From assembly GCF_003207825.1 (NCBI RefSeq), contig NZ_NKTY01000002.1, positions 1-64,000 of the forward strand: a stretch of 64,000 bases of DNA, written 5' to 3'. Each line of letters starts with the position of its first letter. Within the stretch, counting starts at the first letter, position 1. Shown here one piece after another: positions 39,180-51,797 of the stretch. The notes below the pieces were generated by a model. That model was not told where the DNA came from and did no database searches. It saw only the letters and a program-made list of their open reading frames with translations. The position numbers and the translations under genes were made by a program. The DNA comes from Komagataeibacter saccharivorans. GTDB lineage: Bacteria > Pseudomonadota > Alphaproteobacteria > Acetobacterales > Acetobacteraceae.

Positions 39180-40604
39180 TTAACGCCCGGTCAGTATCCG
39201 TTCCATCAGTTCCGCCACCGTCGGCACATGGCCGTTGGCGTAAAGCGGGTCGGTGGCGAAGCGCCAGGCATTGGTGCCGCCGAACATCAGGTTGTGATCC
39301 ATCACCTCATCCTGATCCGGCCCATGGGCATGGGCGACGGCCTGAAGGGTCTTCTGGATACAGTAGGAACGCGGGTCCGCCTTGTGCCCGTTGGAATAGG
39401 CGGGCGGGCGCTGCGACCAGTTGGAAAAGCGGCATTCCGACAGGCAGCCCATGCAGGCCCCCTGATCGGCAAGGATTTCGCGTGCCTTTTCCGGGGTCAC
39501 GAACACCAGCGTATTGTCCGGCGTGCGCATGGCCTCGGTATAGCCTTCTTCCATCCACAGCTTTGCACGCTGCCCGTCTTCGGGCGTGACGAAGACCTGC
39601 CGGCCGCGCGCGCCAATGGCCAGCGCCATGGTATGCGCGCCCAGTTCCTCGGGCGAGAAGGCAATCTGCCGCTCACTACGTGCCCGCAGTTCATGCAGGA
39701 AGCTGTTGTTGACGGCGGATGAATAGAAACCCGTGGGCGAGAAGCGGTTGAGGAACACGTCCCCTTTCTTCAGCGTCAGCAGGCGGCGCTTCCACGAATC
39801 GGGAATCGGGCTTTCACGCGTCAGCAGCGGTCGCGTGCCGAACTGAAAGGCGATCGGACCCAGTTCGGGATTGTCGATCCAGTCCTGCCATTCCTCCAGC
39901 CACCAGACGCCACCGGCCATGATGATGGGGGTATCATCCAGTCCGAAGCTGCGCATCTGCTTGCGCAGCGCCAGCACGCGGGGGAACGGATCTTCCGGTT
40001 CCAGCGGGTTTTCGGTGTTGGACAGGCCATTATGACCACCTGCGCGCCACGGGTCTTCATAGACGACCGCGCCGAGCAGGTCGCCCGTCTTGTGATAGGC
40101 CCGACGCCACAGCGCGTTGAACGCGCGTGCGGATGACACGATGGGATAGTAATGGATACCGAACCGCGCGGCGATTTCCGACAGGCGATACGGCATGCCC
40201 GCACCACAGGTCAGACCCTGGATCAGTCCCGGCGCGCCTTCCAGCACCCCGTTGATGACCCGTTCCGCCCCGCCCATTTCCCACAGGATATTGGCATGGA
40301 TCCGTCCCTTGCCGCCTGCGATCTCATGCGCGATGCGCGCCTGCGCGATACCGCCACGAATGGCGTAATCGACCAGTTCCTCGTGCCGTTCGCGCCGCGT
40401 CCTGCCGTGATAGTCCTGCGGGATGACATTGCCATCCCCGTCATAGGAATCGGCGTTCACGATCGAGACCGTGCCCACCCCACCGGCCGCGGCCCAGTGC
40501 CCCGCGGAAACGCCGGTTGAGATCGAGACGCCCTTCCCCCCTTCGACCAGGGGCAGAATATCCGTCCCGCCCATACGGATCGCATTGATCGGCTTCATCA
40601 CCAT
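39180..40604 (-). CDS. Nitronate-monooxygenase-like FMN oxidoreductase with C-terminal Cys cluster
   Basis: 474 residues, longer than typical nitronate monooxygenases (about 320-380). The TIM-barrel FMN fold is suggested by PLVEGGKGVSIS, GLIQGLTCGAGMP, HYYPIVSSARA, DTPIIMAGGVWW and FQFGTRPLLT. The C-terminal third adds RQVFVTPEDGQRA and a cysteine group GACMGCLSECRFSNW plus SYCIQK (four Cys within about 45 residues), which could bind iron-sulfur or zinc. Product names for relatives vary (2-nitropropane dioxygenase, NAD(P)H-dependent flavin oxidoreductase), so the reaction is not certain. Start ATG 40604 or 40598 cannot be separated. Confidence 0.85.
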   Translation of the reverse strand: MVMKPINAIRMGGTDILPLVEGGKGVSISTGVSAGHWAAAGGVGTVSIVNADSYDGDGNVIPQDYHGRTRRERHEELVDYAIRGGIAQARIAHEIAGGKGRIHANILWEMGGAERVINGVLEGAPGLIQGLTCGAGMPYRLSEIAARFGIHYYPIVSSARAFNALWRRAYHKTGDLLGAVVYEDPWRAGGHNGLSNTENPLEPEDPFPRVLALRKQMRSFGLDDTPIIMAGGVWWLEEWQDWIDNPELGPIAFQFGTRPLLTRESPIPDSWKRRLLTLKKGDVFLNRFSPTGFYSSAVNNSFLHELRARSERQIAFSPEELGAHTMALAIGARGRQVFVTPEDGQRAKLWMEEGYTEAMRTPDNTLVFVTPEKAREILADQGACMGCLSECRFSNWSQRPPAYSNGHKADPRSYCIQKTLQAVAHAHGPDQDEVMDHNLMFGGTNAWRFATDPLYANGHVPTVAELMERILTGR

Positions 40605-40633
40605 TCCATCGTCATGTATCTGCCCCCGCAGGC

Positions 40634-40654
40634 GGCCACGCCTGATGCGTGGCC
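40634..40654. terminator. Hairpin downstream of pnp
   Basis: An 8-bp stem (40634-40641 with 40647-40654) with a 5-nt loop and no T-tract. It is a candidate 3' end structure for the pnp transcript. Confidence 0.45.
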
Positions 40655-40680
40655 GACCGCCGGGGTGTCATTTCCGCGTC

Positions 40681-42819
40681 TTAGCGCGCGGCAGGCGCCC
40701 GACCGGGCTTCGCGCCCACGGTCTCGGTGATGTCGGCACCAGTTTCCTGATCGACCACGCGCATGGACAACTTGACCTTGCCGCGATCGTCGAAGCCCAG
40801 AACCTTCACCTTCACCTCGTCTCCCTGCTTGACGACATCCGTCGTCTTGGAGACACGGCCCTGCGCCAGTTCGGAGATGTGGACAAGTCCGTCACGCGGG
40901 CCAAGGAAGTTCACGAACGCACCGAAATCGGCGGTCTTCACAACCTTGCCGTTGTAGATCTGGCCCACTTCGGGCTCGGCCACGATACCGCGGATCCGCT
41001 CGATGGCCTTTTCGGCCTGATCGTCGGAAGTGGCGGCAATCATGATCGTGCCGTCATCGTTGATGTCGATCTTCGCACCCGAATATTCAACGATCTCACG
41101 AATGACTTTACCGCCCTGACCGATCACATCGCGGATTTTTTCCTTCGGCACGGAGATCGTGGTGATCTTCGGCGCGGAGGAAGAAACATCCGAACGGCCT
41201 TCGGTCAGCGCCTTGGCCATTTCGCCCAGGATGTGCAGACGGCCATTACGGGCCTGACCCAGCGCGATCTTCATGATTTCCGGCGTGATGGACGTGATCT
41301 TGATGTCCATCTGCAGCGCGGTCACGCCCTTTTCGGTGCCCGCCACCTTGAAGTCCATGTCACCCAGATGATCTTCGTCACCCAGAATGTCGGACAGCAC
41401 GGCGAATTCGTCGTCTTCCTTGATCAGGCCCATGGCGATGCCCGCCACCGGGCGCTTCAGCGGAACACCGGCATCCATCAGCGCAAGCGACGTGCCGCAT
41501 ACCGTGGCCATGGAAGAAGAGCCGTTGCTTTCCGTGATCTCGGACACGACGCGCATCGTGTACGGGAAGGTATCCTTGCCCGGCAGCAGCGGGTGGATGG
41601 CGCGCCATGCCAGCTTGCCATGACCGATTTCACGACGGCCCGGCGAACCCATGCGCCCGCATTCACCAACCGAGAACGGCGGGAAGTTGTAGTGCAGCAT
41701 GAAGTTGGTGCGATATTCGCCTTCCAGCGCGTCCACGATCTGCTCGTCCTGCGCGGTGCCCAGGGTGGCCACAACCAGCGCCTGCGTCTCGCCACGGGTA
41801 AACAGGGCGGAACCATGCGCGCGCGGCAGGATGCCGACCTCGGACACGATCGGACGGATCGTTTCCAGATCGCGGCCATCGATACGGTAACCGGTGTCGA
41901 GCACTTCCGTGCGGACCACGTCGGCTTCCAGATCCTTGATCATCGGCTTGGCCGCATCGGCGTCGGCCTCACCGATCTTGGCAAGGATCGCTTCACGGGC
42001 GGCGGCAACCTTCTTGTAACGGACCTGCTTGGCCCGTTCCTTGTAGGCTTCGGCGATCAGGGCACGACCGACCTTGTCCACCTTCTTGCGCAGCTTGATT
42101 TCCTCAGCCGTCGGCTCGGCCAGGTCCCACGGGGCCTTGGCTGCGTTTTCGGCAAGGTCGATGATCGCGTCGATCACCTGCTGGAAGGCTTCGTGACCGA
42201 ACGTCACGGCGCCCAGCATCACGTCCTCGGACAGTTCCCCGGCCTCGGACTCGACCATCAGCACGCCTTCGGACGTGCCGGCCACGACCAGATCCAGCTC
42301 GCTGTCACGCACCTGCGAGATTGTCGGGTTGAGGATGTACTTGCCATCGCTGTAACCCACGCGCGCCGCGCCCACCGGACCGAAGAACGGGATGCCGGAC
42401 AGCGTCAGCGCCGCCGAGCAGCCGATCAGCGCCACAACGGCGGGATCGTTTTCCATGTCGTGGCTCAGCACGGTCGCGATGACCTGAACCTCGTTACGGA
42501 AGTTTTCGGGGAAGAGCGGGCGGATCGGACGGTCGATCAGGCGCGAGTTCAGAACCTCGGCCTCGGTCGGACGACCTTCACGCTTGAAGAAGCCACCGGG
42601 GATCTTGCCCGCGGCGTAGGCTTTTTCCTGATAATTGACCGTAAGCGGGAAGAAATCCTGCCCCGGCTTCACATTCTTGGCGCCAACAGCCGTGCAGAGC
42701 ACGACCGTATCGCCATAGGTTACGACAACCGCGCCATCGGCCTGACGGGCGACCTTGCCCGTTTCCAGCACCAGCGGGCGACCGCCCCATTCGATTTCCT
42801 TGCGAAAATAATTGAACAT
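40681..42819 (-). CDS. pnp: Polynucleotide phosphorylase
   Basis: 712 residues from ATG 42819; the frame stays open upstream but PNPase proteins start at [13 protein letters not shown]. It degrades RNA 3'-5' by phosphorolysis, usually in the degradosome. Two RNase PH domains are visible ([13 protein letters not shown]... and [22 protein letters not shown]), with the catalytic region [14 protein letters not shown]. The KH domain [15 protein letters not shown] and the S1 domain [20 protein letters not shown] follow. It is downstream of rpsO on the same strand after about 298 bp, the usual order. Confidence 0.98.
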   Translation of the reverse strand: MFNYFRKEIEWGGRPLVLETGKVARQADGAVVVTYGDTVVLCTAVGAKNVKPGQDFFPLTVNYQEKAYAAGKIPGGFFKREGRPTEAEVLNSRLIDRPIRPLFPENFRNEVQVIATVLSHDMENDPAVVALIGCSAALTLSGIPFFGPVGAARVGYSDGKYILNPTISQVRDSELDLVVAGTSEGVLMVESEAGELSEDVMLGAVTFGHEAFQQVIDAIIDLAENAAKAPWDLAEPTAEEIKLRKKVDKVGRALIAEAYKERAKQVRYKKVAAAREAILAKIGEADADAAKPMIKDLEADVVRTEVLDTGYRIDGRDLETIRPIVSEVGILPRAHGSALFTRGETQALVVATLGTAQDEQIVDALEGEYRTNFMLHYNFPPFSVGECGRMGSPGRREIGHGKLAWRAIHPLLPGKDTFPYTMRVVSEITESNGSSSMATVCGTSLALMDAGVPLKRPVAGIAMGLIKEDDEFAVLSDILGDEDHLGDMDFKVAGTEKGVTALQMDIKITSITPEIMKIALGQARNGRLHILGEMAKALTEGRSDVSSSAPKITTISVPKEKIRDVIGQGGKVIREIVEYSGAKIDINDDGTIMIAATSDDQAEKAIERIRGIVAEPEVGQIYNGKVVKTADFGAFVNFLGPRDGLVHISELAQGRVSKTTDVVKQGDEVKVKVLGFDDRGKVKLSMRVVDQETGADITETVGAKPGRAPAAR

Positions 42820-43117
42820 CCAGACAACCCTGTCCGTTGACTGCCGCAATGCAGGCGGGCCGGACATTGGAACATTGATGGCAGCGCCTCGGACGGCATG
42901 GAGTGATGACGGCACTGCCGTCAGAACACCATGTGGCCTGAAACGCTGCGATCCGGTCCGGACATCTCCGCCGTGGCGTCGGCAGCGTGTTGATGGCACC
43001 CGTTATGGGTACCTGAAAATATCCGGCGCCGCCGGGCGCGGCCATGCACATGCATGCGCCGCACCCAGACGGGCCGAACGGGAACGCATTATGACCGCGA
43101 TCCCGTCATGTCGCAAA

Positions 43118-43387
43118 TCAGCGACGCAGGCCGAGGCGCTTGATCAGTGTTTCGTAGCGGGCCTGGTCCTTGCGCTTGACATAATCAAGCAGGCGGCGGC
43201 GGCGGCCGACCAGCATCAGCAGACCACGGCGGGAATGGAAATCCTTCGCGTGGGTCTTGAGGTGATCGGTCAGGTTCACGATCCGCTCGGTCAGCAGGGC
43301 AACCTGCACTTCCGGTGAGCCCGTGTCTGTGGCGGCGTTCTGGTATTCGCCAATCAGCGCCGTGCGGCGTTCAGCAGTAATCGACAT
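43118..43387 (-). CDS. rpsO: 30S ribosomal protein S15
   Basis: 89 residues, exactly the family length. It shows [33 protein letters not shown] and [12 protein letters not shown], all hallmark segments for binding 16S rRNA helix 22. GGAG precedes ATG 43387. It lies between truB (31 bp upstream) and pnp. Confidence 0.98.
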   Translation of the reverse strand: MSITAERRTALIGEYQNAATDTGSPEVQVALLTERIVNLTDHLKTHAKDFHSRRGLLMLVGRRRRLLDYVKRKDQARYETLIKRLGLRR

Positions 43388-43418
43388 CGTCTTTCTCCAT
43401 TACAGACAGATATTCAGT

Positions 43419-44339
43419 TCACAGCATGCGTACTGATCGCAGCCAGCCGTCCACGGGACGACACAGCCCGACCACACGCGCCCCGTCCATCGCACGCACG
43501 ACCCCGCTGCGGGGATCGGTGTGGTCCGGCATCCGGTCCGCCAACTGGTTAAGGTCCAGGGCCTGACCGTATGACAGGGCATCCGCTTCCTCACGGGTCA
43601 GGGCCAGCGCCGGGATGTCGGCCAGCGCGGTCGCGACCGGAAGCAGCAGATCCGGGGGAGCAGGCGCGTTGTCGGCGCTTGCGACAATTTTGTCCAGTGG
43701 AATCGCATGGGATTCATCAAAAGGCCCCACGTTCAGCCGCCGCAGCGCCACCACATGGCCCACAGTGCCACAGGCCAGCGCGATATCGCGTGCGAGCGAA
43801 CGCATGTACACCCCCTTGCCCGACACCACCTCGAACACCGCCGTATCGGCATCGGGGCGGGCGATCAGTTCAAAACGGTCAATATGCGCGGGCCGTGACT
43901 GCAGTTCGGGTGCGTTCCCCGCGCGCGCAAGGTCATAAGAACGCTTGCCGCCCACCTTGAGGGCGGAAAACACCGGCGGCACCTGCATGATATCGCCACG
44001 GAACGCCCCAAGCGCCGCCGCAAAGGCCGCGTTATCGGGGCGCACGTCGGATACTGCCGTCACGTTGCCATCGGCATCGTCACTGTCGCGTGCTTCCCCT
44101 ATGCGCAGGGTGAAGTGATAACGCTTGGTGCCATCCATGATATAGGGCACGGTCTTGGTCGCCTTGCCGAAGGCTATCGGCAGCAGACCGGTCGCCAGCG
44201 GGTCCAGCGTGCCGCCATGGCCAGCCTTGGCCGCATCGAACAGGTAGCGCGCACGGCCCACGACCTGCGTGGATGTCATGCCCGACGGCTTGTCGATTAT
44301 CAGCCAGCCATCAAGCGGGCGTCCACGTTTGCGTCGCAT
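43419..44339 (-). CDS. truB: tRNA pseudouridine-55 synthase
   Basis: 306 residues. It makes pseudouridine 55 in the T loop of tRNA. The catalytic Asp is in GHGGTLDPLATGLLPIAFG, and other family marks are DGWLIIDKPSGMTS, PPVFSALKVGGKRSYDLAR, GKGVYMRSLARDIA and a C-terminal PUA-like tail. AAGG lies 9 nt before ATG 44339. It is co-oriented with rpsO and pnp. The gene expected just upstream, rbfA, is separated by a divergent MCE gene. Confidence 0.97.
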   Translation of the reverse strand: MRRKRGRPLDGWLIIDKPSGMTSTQVVGRARYLFDAAKAGHGGTLDPLATGLLPIAFGKATKTVPYIMDGTKRYHFTLRIGEARDSDDADGNVTAVSDVRPDNAAFAAALGAFRGDIMQVPPVFSALKVGGKRSYDLARAGNAPELQSRPAHIDRFELIARPDADTAVFEVVSGKGVYMRSLARDIALACGTVGHVVALRRLNVGPFDESHAIPLDKIVASADNAPAPPDLLLPVATALADIPALALTREEADALSYGQALDLNQLADRMPDHTDPRSGVVRAMDGARVVGLCRPVDGWLRSVRML

Positions 44340-44596
44340 TGCACGGCACCTTGCATCCAGTCAGGGGGAAGGCGTGCGTTTAGACGAGGCACGCAGGCAC
44401 GGCAATGCCCCATTCCATCAGGGGGGCTGGCCGTAAGGGACACACATGATAGTAAGGGCGAAGGTGGCACATGCCTGCCATCACCCTATCCCGCTTTGCC
44501 AGGCGTGGATGTGGTGCCATCTTGCGGCAAACAGGCGCATGGGTATCGTGTTCCTGGAATATTTTTTCATTCCGCGTGTAGGGAGACCTGAACACC

Positions 44597-45568
44597 ATGG
44601 CTGAACGGCAGACCACGGTCGGTGCATTTGTGTTGGGTGGCGCCCTTCTTGGTGTGACGGCCATCGCGCTGTTCGGGAAATTCCATCCCTTCTCCCCCAC
44701 CAGCCACGCCGTGGTCGTATTCGACAGCCCCATCAACGGTCTGGGTGTAGGTGCGCCCGTCACGTTCGACGGCGTGCAGGTCGGGCATGTGGAACGTATT
44801 TCCGTCCAGTTCGATCCCGACACGCATCAGGCCTATATTCCCGTAACGCTGGAACTTGAGGCCAATGGCGCGCACATGGCGACCAGCCATGGCAGGGCGC
44901 TCGATACACATGAACTGCCCAAGCTGGTCGAACGCGGCCTGCGCGCCGAACTGCATATGCAGAGCTTCGTGACCGGGCAGGAAGAAATCGACCTGACATT
45001 CGATCCCGCCACACCGGCGCACCTGCATCCCGGCTTCAGCGGATATACGGAAATCCCGGCGCGGGAATCGGAAATGCAGCGCCTGACCGATGCGCTGACG
45101 ACGCTGCCGCTCAAGAACATCGCCAATAATGCCGACACCATGCTGGTCAGCATCCGCACGCTGGCCGACCGGCTGGACAAGGACCTGCCGCCGCTGGTGG
45201 ACAGCGTACGTGCCACCTCGGACCACACACGGGTAACGGTTGATACGGCAACCGACGCCATCCGTGATCTGGACCACCGGATGGATACGACGCTGGCCTC
45301 CATCGACCATCTGGCCAATACGGGCACGGCCCAGCTTGATGCGCGGGGCAGCGAACTGCACACGCTTCTGGTCAATTCCAATGATACGGTCACCGAGGCC
45401 AGAGGCGCGCTGGCCGGGCTGCACGACATTACGGCCCCCAGTTCCGCTGACCGTTCCAATATCGATTCGTCCCTGCGCGACCTTGCCGCAGCGGCAGCGG
45501 CCCTGCGCGGTTTCGCAACCGATGTGGAACGCAACCCGCAACTGCTGCTTATGGGACGTCGTAACTGA
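44597..45568 (+). CDS. MCE/MlaD-domain membrane protein
   Basis: 323 residues. One N-terminal membrane helix (about 7-26) anchors a periplasmic MCE domain (about 38-118: VVFDSPINGLGVGAPVTFDGVQVGHVERI...), followed by long helices (LTTLPLKNIANNADTMLVSIRTLADRLD...) ending in RNPQLLLMGRR, a typical ending for MlaD/PqiB-like ABC lipid-transport partners. Such proteins usually sit with a permease and ATPase; none is adjacent here. It is divergent from truB and convergent with rbfA across a strong shared terminator. Confidence 0.9.
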   Translation: MAERQTTVGAFVLGGALLGVTAIALFGKFHPFSPTSHAVVVFDSPINGLGVGAPVTFDGVQVGHVERISVQFDPDTHQAYIPVTLELEANGAHMATSHGRALDTHELPKLVERGLRAELHMQSFVTGQEEIDLTFDPATPAHLHPGFSGYTEIPARESEMQRLTDALTTLPLKNIANNADTMLVSIRTLADRLDKDLPPLVDSVRATSDHTRVTVDTATDAIRDLDHRMDTTLASIDHLANTGTAQLDARGSELHTLLVNSNDTVTEARGALAGLHDITAPSSADRSNIDSSLRDLAAAAAALRGFATDVERNPQLLLMGRRN

Positions 45569-45594
45569 CCTGCCCGTGCATCCGACATTTACAG

Positions 45595-45632
45595 AAAAGG
45601 CCGGTCTGGCATTTCGCCAGACCGGCCTTTTT
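45595..45632. terminator. Bidirectional terminator between the MCE gene and rbfA
   Basis: A perfect 12-bp GC-rich stem (45599-45610 with 45616-45627), a 5-nt loop, AAAA on the left and five T on the right. Confidence 0.93.
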
Positions 45633-45652
45633 CAGTCAGTCCGCATTACGGA

Positions 45653-46089
45653 TCAGTCTTCCAGATCGCGCCTTACTTCCGGCTGACGGAGCATGCTGTC
45701 GACCTCCATCGCATAATCCAGCGCCGTATCGGGCTGGAAATGCAGGTCCGGCACCCCGCGCAACCTGAGCGCATGGGACAGACGTGTCCGCAGGAACGGG
45801 CTTACACGCTTGAGGGCAGGCAGAAGTTCCGCCACGTCACTACGCCCCAGCCGCGCTACGAATACCGTCGCGTGCTTCAGGTCGGGTGAGATGCGGACTT
45901 CGGTAACGGTGATATGGACATCGGCCAGATCCGGGTCGCGGAATTCGGTACGGGCAAATATTTCCGCCAGTACGCGACGCACTTCTTCCGCCACGCGCAA
46001 CTGGCGCTGCGAGGGACCTGATGCGGAATGGCCGGCAAGTTTCCCTGCCGGCCCGCTCTCGCTCATCCCTTTTCTGGATGAATTACGGC

Positions 46090-46093
<4 letters not shown>
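45653..46093 (-). CDS. rbfA: 30S ribosome-binding factor A
   Basis: 146 residues. A KH-like cold-shock factor that matures the 16S 5' end. It shows [48 protein letters not shown] and [12 protein letters not shown]. Its ATG overlaps the infB stop (ATGA), so it is translated with infB. It closes the rimP-nusA-ylxR-infB-rbfA operon. Confidence 0.96.
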
Positions 46094-48791
<2,698 letters not shown>

Positions 48792-48795
<4 letters not shown>

Positions 48796-49496
48796 GTACC
48801 CGCCTGTTCACACCGTCCGGCGGACCGCTCCGCCGAATTCGGGCCAGTCCTGCCGGACAAACCCGCAAAACGTTCACTCTCGATACGGAAACGGCGTGCC
48901 AGTTCACCATGCAGCATCGCTGCATGAACAACATGGTCACGGCCAAATGCCGCACCCAGACCCGATGCCGTAGGAACAACCGTAACCGGAAGGTCCCGTG
49001 CACCGGACAAAACTCTCTTCCTCTCGTCGGGACTGCCATCGGCCGCCTGGATGACCAGACCGGCGCGACCGCCCACAACCCACTCACGCACCTTGGCGAA
49101 ACCGCAGACAATCTGCCCGGCCCGCCGTGCCAGCCCCGCGACATCCATCATCCGCCGCAGCAACCCGTCTACTACAAGATGGGTCAGGTCAGGGGGAATA
49201 ACAACCCTTCCCCGTGCCGCGCGGGCGAATACGCCACGTGTGCGTGCTGTTTCTAACACATCCGCGCGTGCGCTCAACCAAATTCCCCGTCCGGGCAGAC
49301 GTGCGGAAAGATCAGGGATCACGACTCCATCGGGGGAAATGACGAATCTGATCATTTCCTCCTTGGGCAACCGGACACGGGTGACGACACAGCGGCGCAG
49401 CGGACCGCGCTCTTCCTGTGTGATGTCATCCGCGTCCTGCGCGTGCGTGTTATCCTGCTCAGACGTCGGACGTCTCCTGCGGGGCCGCGTTTTCAT
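48792..49496 (-). CDS. YlxR/DUF448 RNA-binding protein with L7Ae-like C-terminal domain
   Basis: About 234 residues from ATG 49496, which overlaps the 3' end of nusA by 38 bp; ATG 49502 is equally possible and the frame is open further upstream. The YlxR domain shows GPLRRCVVTRVRLPKEEMIRF and LPGRGIWLSA. The C-terminal half, LLRRMMDVAGLARRAGQIVCGFAKVREWV and GLVIQAADGS, resembles an L7Ae-type fold with nucleic-acid binding. This fusion is common in alphaproteobacteria between nusA and infB. Confidence 0.9.
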
Positions 49497-50994
49497 CACC
49501 ATCGAACCAGTGCGCGCGTGCCGCCATGATGATTTCGTTGGCCGCATCTTCATCAATGGCATCGCTGCCAAGGATTTCAACCAGTTCGTCACCGGCAAGG
49601 TCGGCCAGGTCATCAAGCGTCTTCACGCCCTTTTCACCCAGCGTCACCAGCATCTGGTTGGTGAACACGCCCAGCACGGCGATGTCGTCCGTGACGCCAA
49701 GTTCACGGCGCTTGTTGTCCAGTTCCTCTTCCTGCCCCGCAAGGTAGCCTTCGGCGCGACGGACCAGTTCACCGGCCACGTCTTCGTCAAAGCCTTCGAT
49801 GTTGGCCAGTTCATCGGGATCGGCGAATGCCAGTTCCTCGATGGAATGGAAGCCTTCGGTCACCAGCAGCCCGGCGATGACATCGTCAACGTCCAGCGCT
49901 TCGACAAACAGGTTACTGCGGCGACGGAATTCTTCCTGCCTGCGCTCCGATTCCTCGGCCTCGGTCAGGATGTCGATATCCCAGCGCGTCAACTGGCTGG
50001 CAAGGCGGACGTTCTGCCCGCGCCGCCCGATGGCGAGGCTGAGCTGATCGTCGGGCACCACAACCTCGACACGACCGGCTTCCTCATCCATCACCACCTT
50101 GCTGACTTCAGCCGGGGCAAGGGCGTTGACAACGAAGGTCGCGGCCTGCGGGCTCCAGGGGATGATATCGATCTTCTCGCCCTGAAGTTCCTTCACCACT
50201 TCCTGCACGCGGCGGCCACGCACACCCACGCACGCGCCGACCGGATCGATCGAGGCATCGCGTGAAATGACAGCCATTTTCGCGCGCGAACCGGGATCGC
50301 GGGCCACGGCCTTGATCTCGATGATGCCATCATAGATCTCGGGCACTTCCTGCGCGAACAGCTTGGCAAGAAATGCCGGATGCGTGCGGGACAGGAAGAT
50401 CTGCGGGCCACGGGGTTCGTCGCGCACATCGTAGATATAGGCGCGGACGCGATCGGAATTGCGGAAGCTTTCGCGCGGGATCAGCTCATCACGGCGCAGC
50501 AGGGCTTCGGCATCACCGATTTCGACCAGCAGGTTGCCGTATTCCGTGCGCTTGATGGTCCCGTTGACGATTTCGCCCACGCGGTCCTTGAAGTCATTGA
50601 ACTGGCGGCGACGCTCGTATTCGCGCACGCGCTGGACAATCACCTGCTTTGCCGTCTGGGCGGCGATACGCCCGAAATCGATGGGCGGCAGCGGATCGAT
50701 CAGGTATTCGCCAAGCTGGATTTCCGGCTTGAACTTGCGCGCGATGTACAGCGGAATCTGCGTTTCTTCATTTTCCACCGCCTCGACCGCTTCGGTCCAG
50801 CGCGAAAGACGCACATCCCCGGTCTTGCGGTCGATCGTGGCGCGGATATCCTTTTCGTGACCGTATTTGGCGCGACCGGCCTTCTGGATGGCCTGCTCCA
50901 TCGCTTCCAGCACTTCCTCGCGGTCGATCGACTTTTCCCGCGCTACGGCATCGGCCACCAGCAGCAGTTCGGGACGGGCAACGGACGTATCCAT
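49459..50994 (-). CDS. nusA: Transcription elongation/termination factor NusA
   Basis: 511 residues from ATG 50994, with GGAG 6 nt upstream; an in-frame GTG at 51006 is less likely. It binds RNA polymerase and affects pausing, termination and antitermination. It has the N-terminal domain (VADAVAREKSIDREEVLEAMEQAI), the S1 domain (VGEIVNGTIKRTEYGNLLVEI), and KH motifs (DPVGACVGVRGRRVQEVVKEL; LSLAIGRRGQNVRLA). Two C-terminal acidic helix-hairpin repeats also follow. It sits between rimP (20 bp) and ylxR. Confidence 0.97.
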   Translation of the reverse strand: MDTSVARPELLLVADAVAREKSIDREEVLEAMEQAIQKAGRAKYGHEKDIRATIDRKTGDVRLSRWTEAVEAVENEETQIPLYIARKFKPEIQLGEYLIDPLPPIDFGRIAAQTAKQVIVQRVREYERRRQFNDFKDRVGEIVNGTIKRTEYGNLLVEIGDAEALLRRDELIPRESFRNSDRVRAYIYDVRDEPRGPQIFLSRTHPAFLAKLFAQEVPEIYDGIIEIKAVARDPGSRAKMAVISRDASIDPVGACVGVRGRRVQEVVKELQGEKIDIIPWSPQAATFVVNALAPAEVSKVVMDEEAGRVEVVVPDDQLSLAIGRRGQNVRLASQLTRWDIDILTEAEESERRQEEFRRRSNLFVEALDVDDVIAGLLVTEGFHSIEELAFADPDELANIEGFDEDVAGELVRRAEGYLAGQEEELDNKRRELGVTDDIAVLGVFTNQMLVTLGEKGVKTLDDLADLAGDELVEILGSDAIDEDAANEIIMAARAHWFDGDENAAPQETSDV

Positions 50995-51014
50995 CAGTGT
51001 CTCCACAACATCGT

Positions 51015-51620
51015 TCAGTTGGCGCGGCGGCCCGGCTTGCCACTGGCCTTATGCGTTTCAGCCGGGGAATCCTCCGCCGGCCCGTTTTCGTCAGCAGCAG
51101 CGCCCGGCTGCATCATCCGGGCGCTCGCCTCGATCAGTTCGTCCGTCAGGACCAGGCGCGCCTTGCGCATTTCGGCAAAAGGCAGCGCAACCTCGGTCCC
51201 GTCGTCAAGCCGCATCAGGCCATGACCGTCCCGTGCGCCCAGCACGATACCGGCAAAGCGCTTGCGGCCATCAATCGGCATGTTCATTTCGGCGCGGGCG
51301 AGATGCCCGGCGAAACGGTCCCAGTCCTTGGCGCGGGTCAGCGGCCGGTCGATACCGGCCGACGAGACTTCCAGCGTCCATGCACCCGGCAGCGGGTCTT
51401 CCACGTCCAGGATCGCGCCCACCGCATGGCTGATCTGTTCGCAGTCCTCAATGGCGATAAGCGAGCCATCGGCCCGGTCCGCCATGATCTGCACCGTGGG
51501 CGATTCACGCCCCAGCACCGCCACCCGTACGAGTTCAAACCCCATATCGGCCAGCGCGGGCGCGATCATGGCGGCTATGCGGGCATCGAGGCCCGTCAGG
51601 AAAGGCAGATCAGCGTCCAA
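51015..51620 (-). CDS. rimP: Ribosome maturation factor RimP
   Basis: About 201 residues if TTG 51620 is the start; the frame also opens at TTG 51653, and no ATG or clear ribosome-binding site exists at the right distance from the conserved part ([19 protein letters not shown]). It helps 30S assembly. Other family segments are [45 protein letters not shown] and DWDRFAGH. The C-terminal tail is longer than in E. coli. It is the first gene of the nusA-infB operon; the promoter should lie in 51621-51797. Confidence 0.93.
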   Translation of the reverse strand: MDADLPFLTGLDARIAAMIAPALADMGFELVRVAVLGRESPTVQIMADRADGSLIAIEDCEQISHAVGAILDVEDPLPGAWTLEVSSAGIDRPLTRAKDWDRFAGHLARAEMNMPIDGRKRFAGIVLGARDGHGLMRLDDGTEVALPFAEMRKARLVLTDELIEASARMMQPGAAADENGPAEDSPAETHKASGKPGRRAN

Positions 51621-51761
51621 TGCAAAAAAGGCAGCCCTGCGGCCACCCCCCAAAGAAAAAAACCGGAAATGAAGGAATTGTCCGTAACATAGGTCACGCC
51701 ACCCCTGACCGCAAGGACTATATGCAGGCGGCGGGGTTACATTTCCTCTCTACTTATCATC

Positions 51762-51791
51762 TTGCCATATCCTTCACATCGCCCACATTAT
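51762..51791 (+). promoter_or_regulatory. Candidate promoter for a leaderless AAA-module transcript
   Basis: A -35-like TTGCCA (51762-51767) and a -10-like CATTAT (51786-51791) are 18 bp apart. The ATG at 51798 lies exactly where transcription would begin. No ribosome-binding site is seen there. Matches to consensus are partial (5/6 and 4/6). Confidence 0.25.
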
Positions 51792-51797
51792 GCGCGC

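Noticed and set aside
40471-42840. Plus-strand open frame of nearly 800 codons opposite pnp
   Set aside because: It is an antisense shadow of pnp, rich in His/Arg/Gly, with no motif.
42820-43117. A further small gene or tRNA between rpsO and pnp
   Set aside because: No frame with a ribosome-binding site or tRNA-like T-arm was found; the region is best seen as the usual rpsO-pnp leader.
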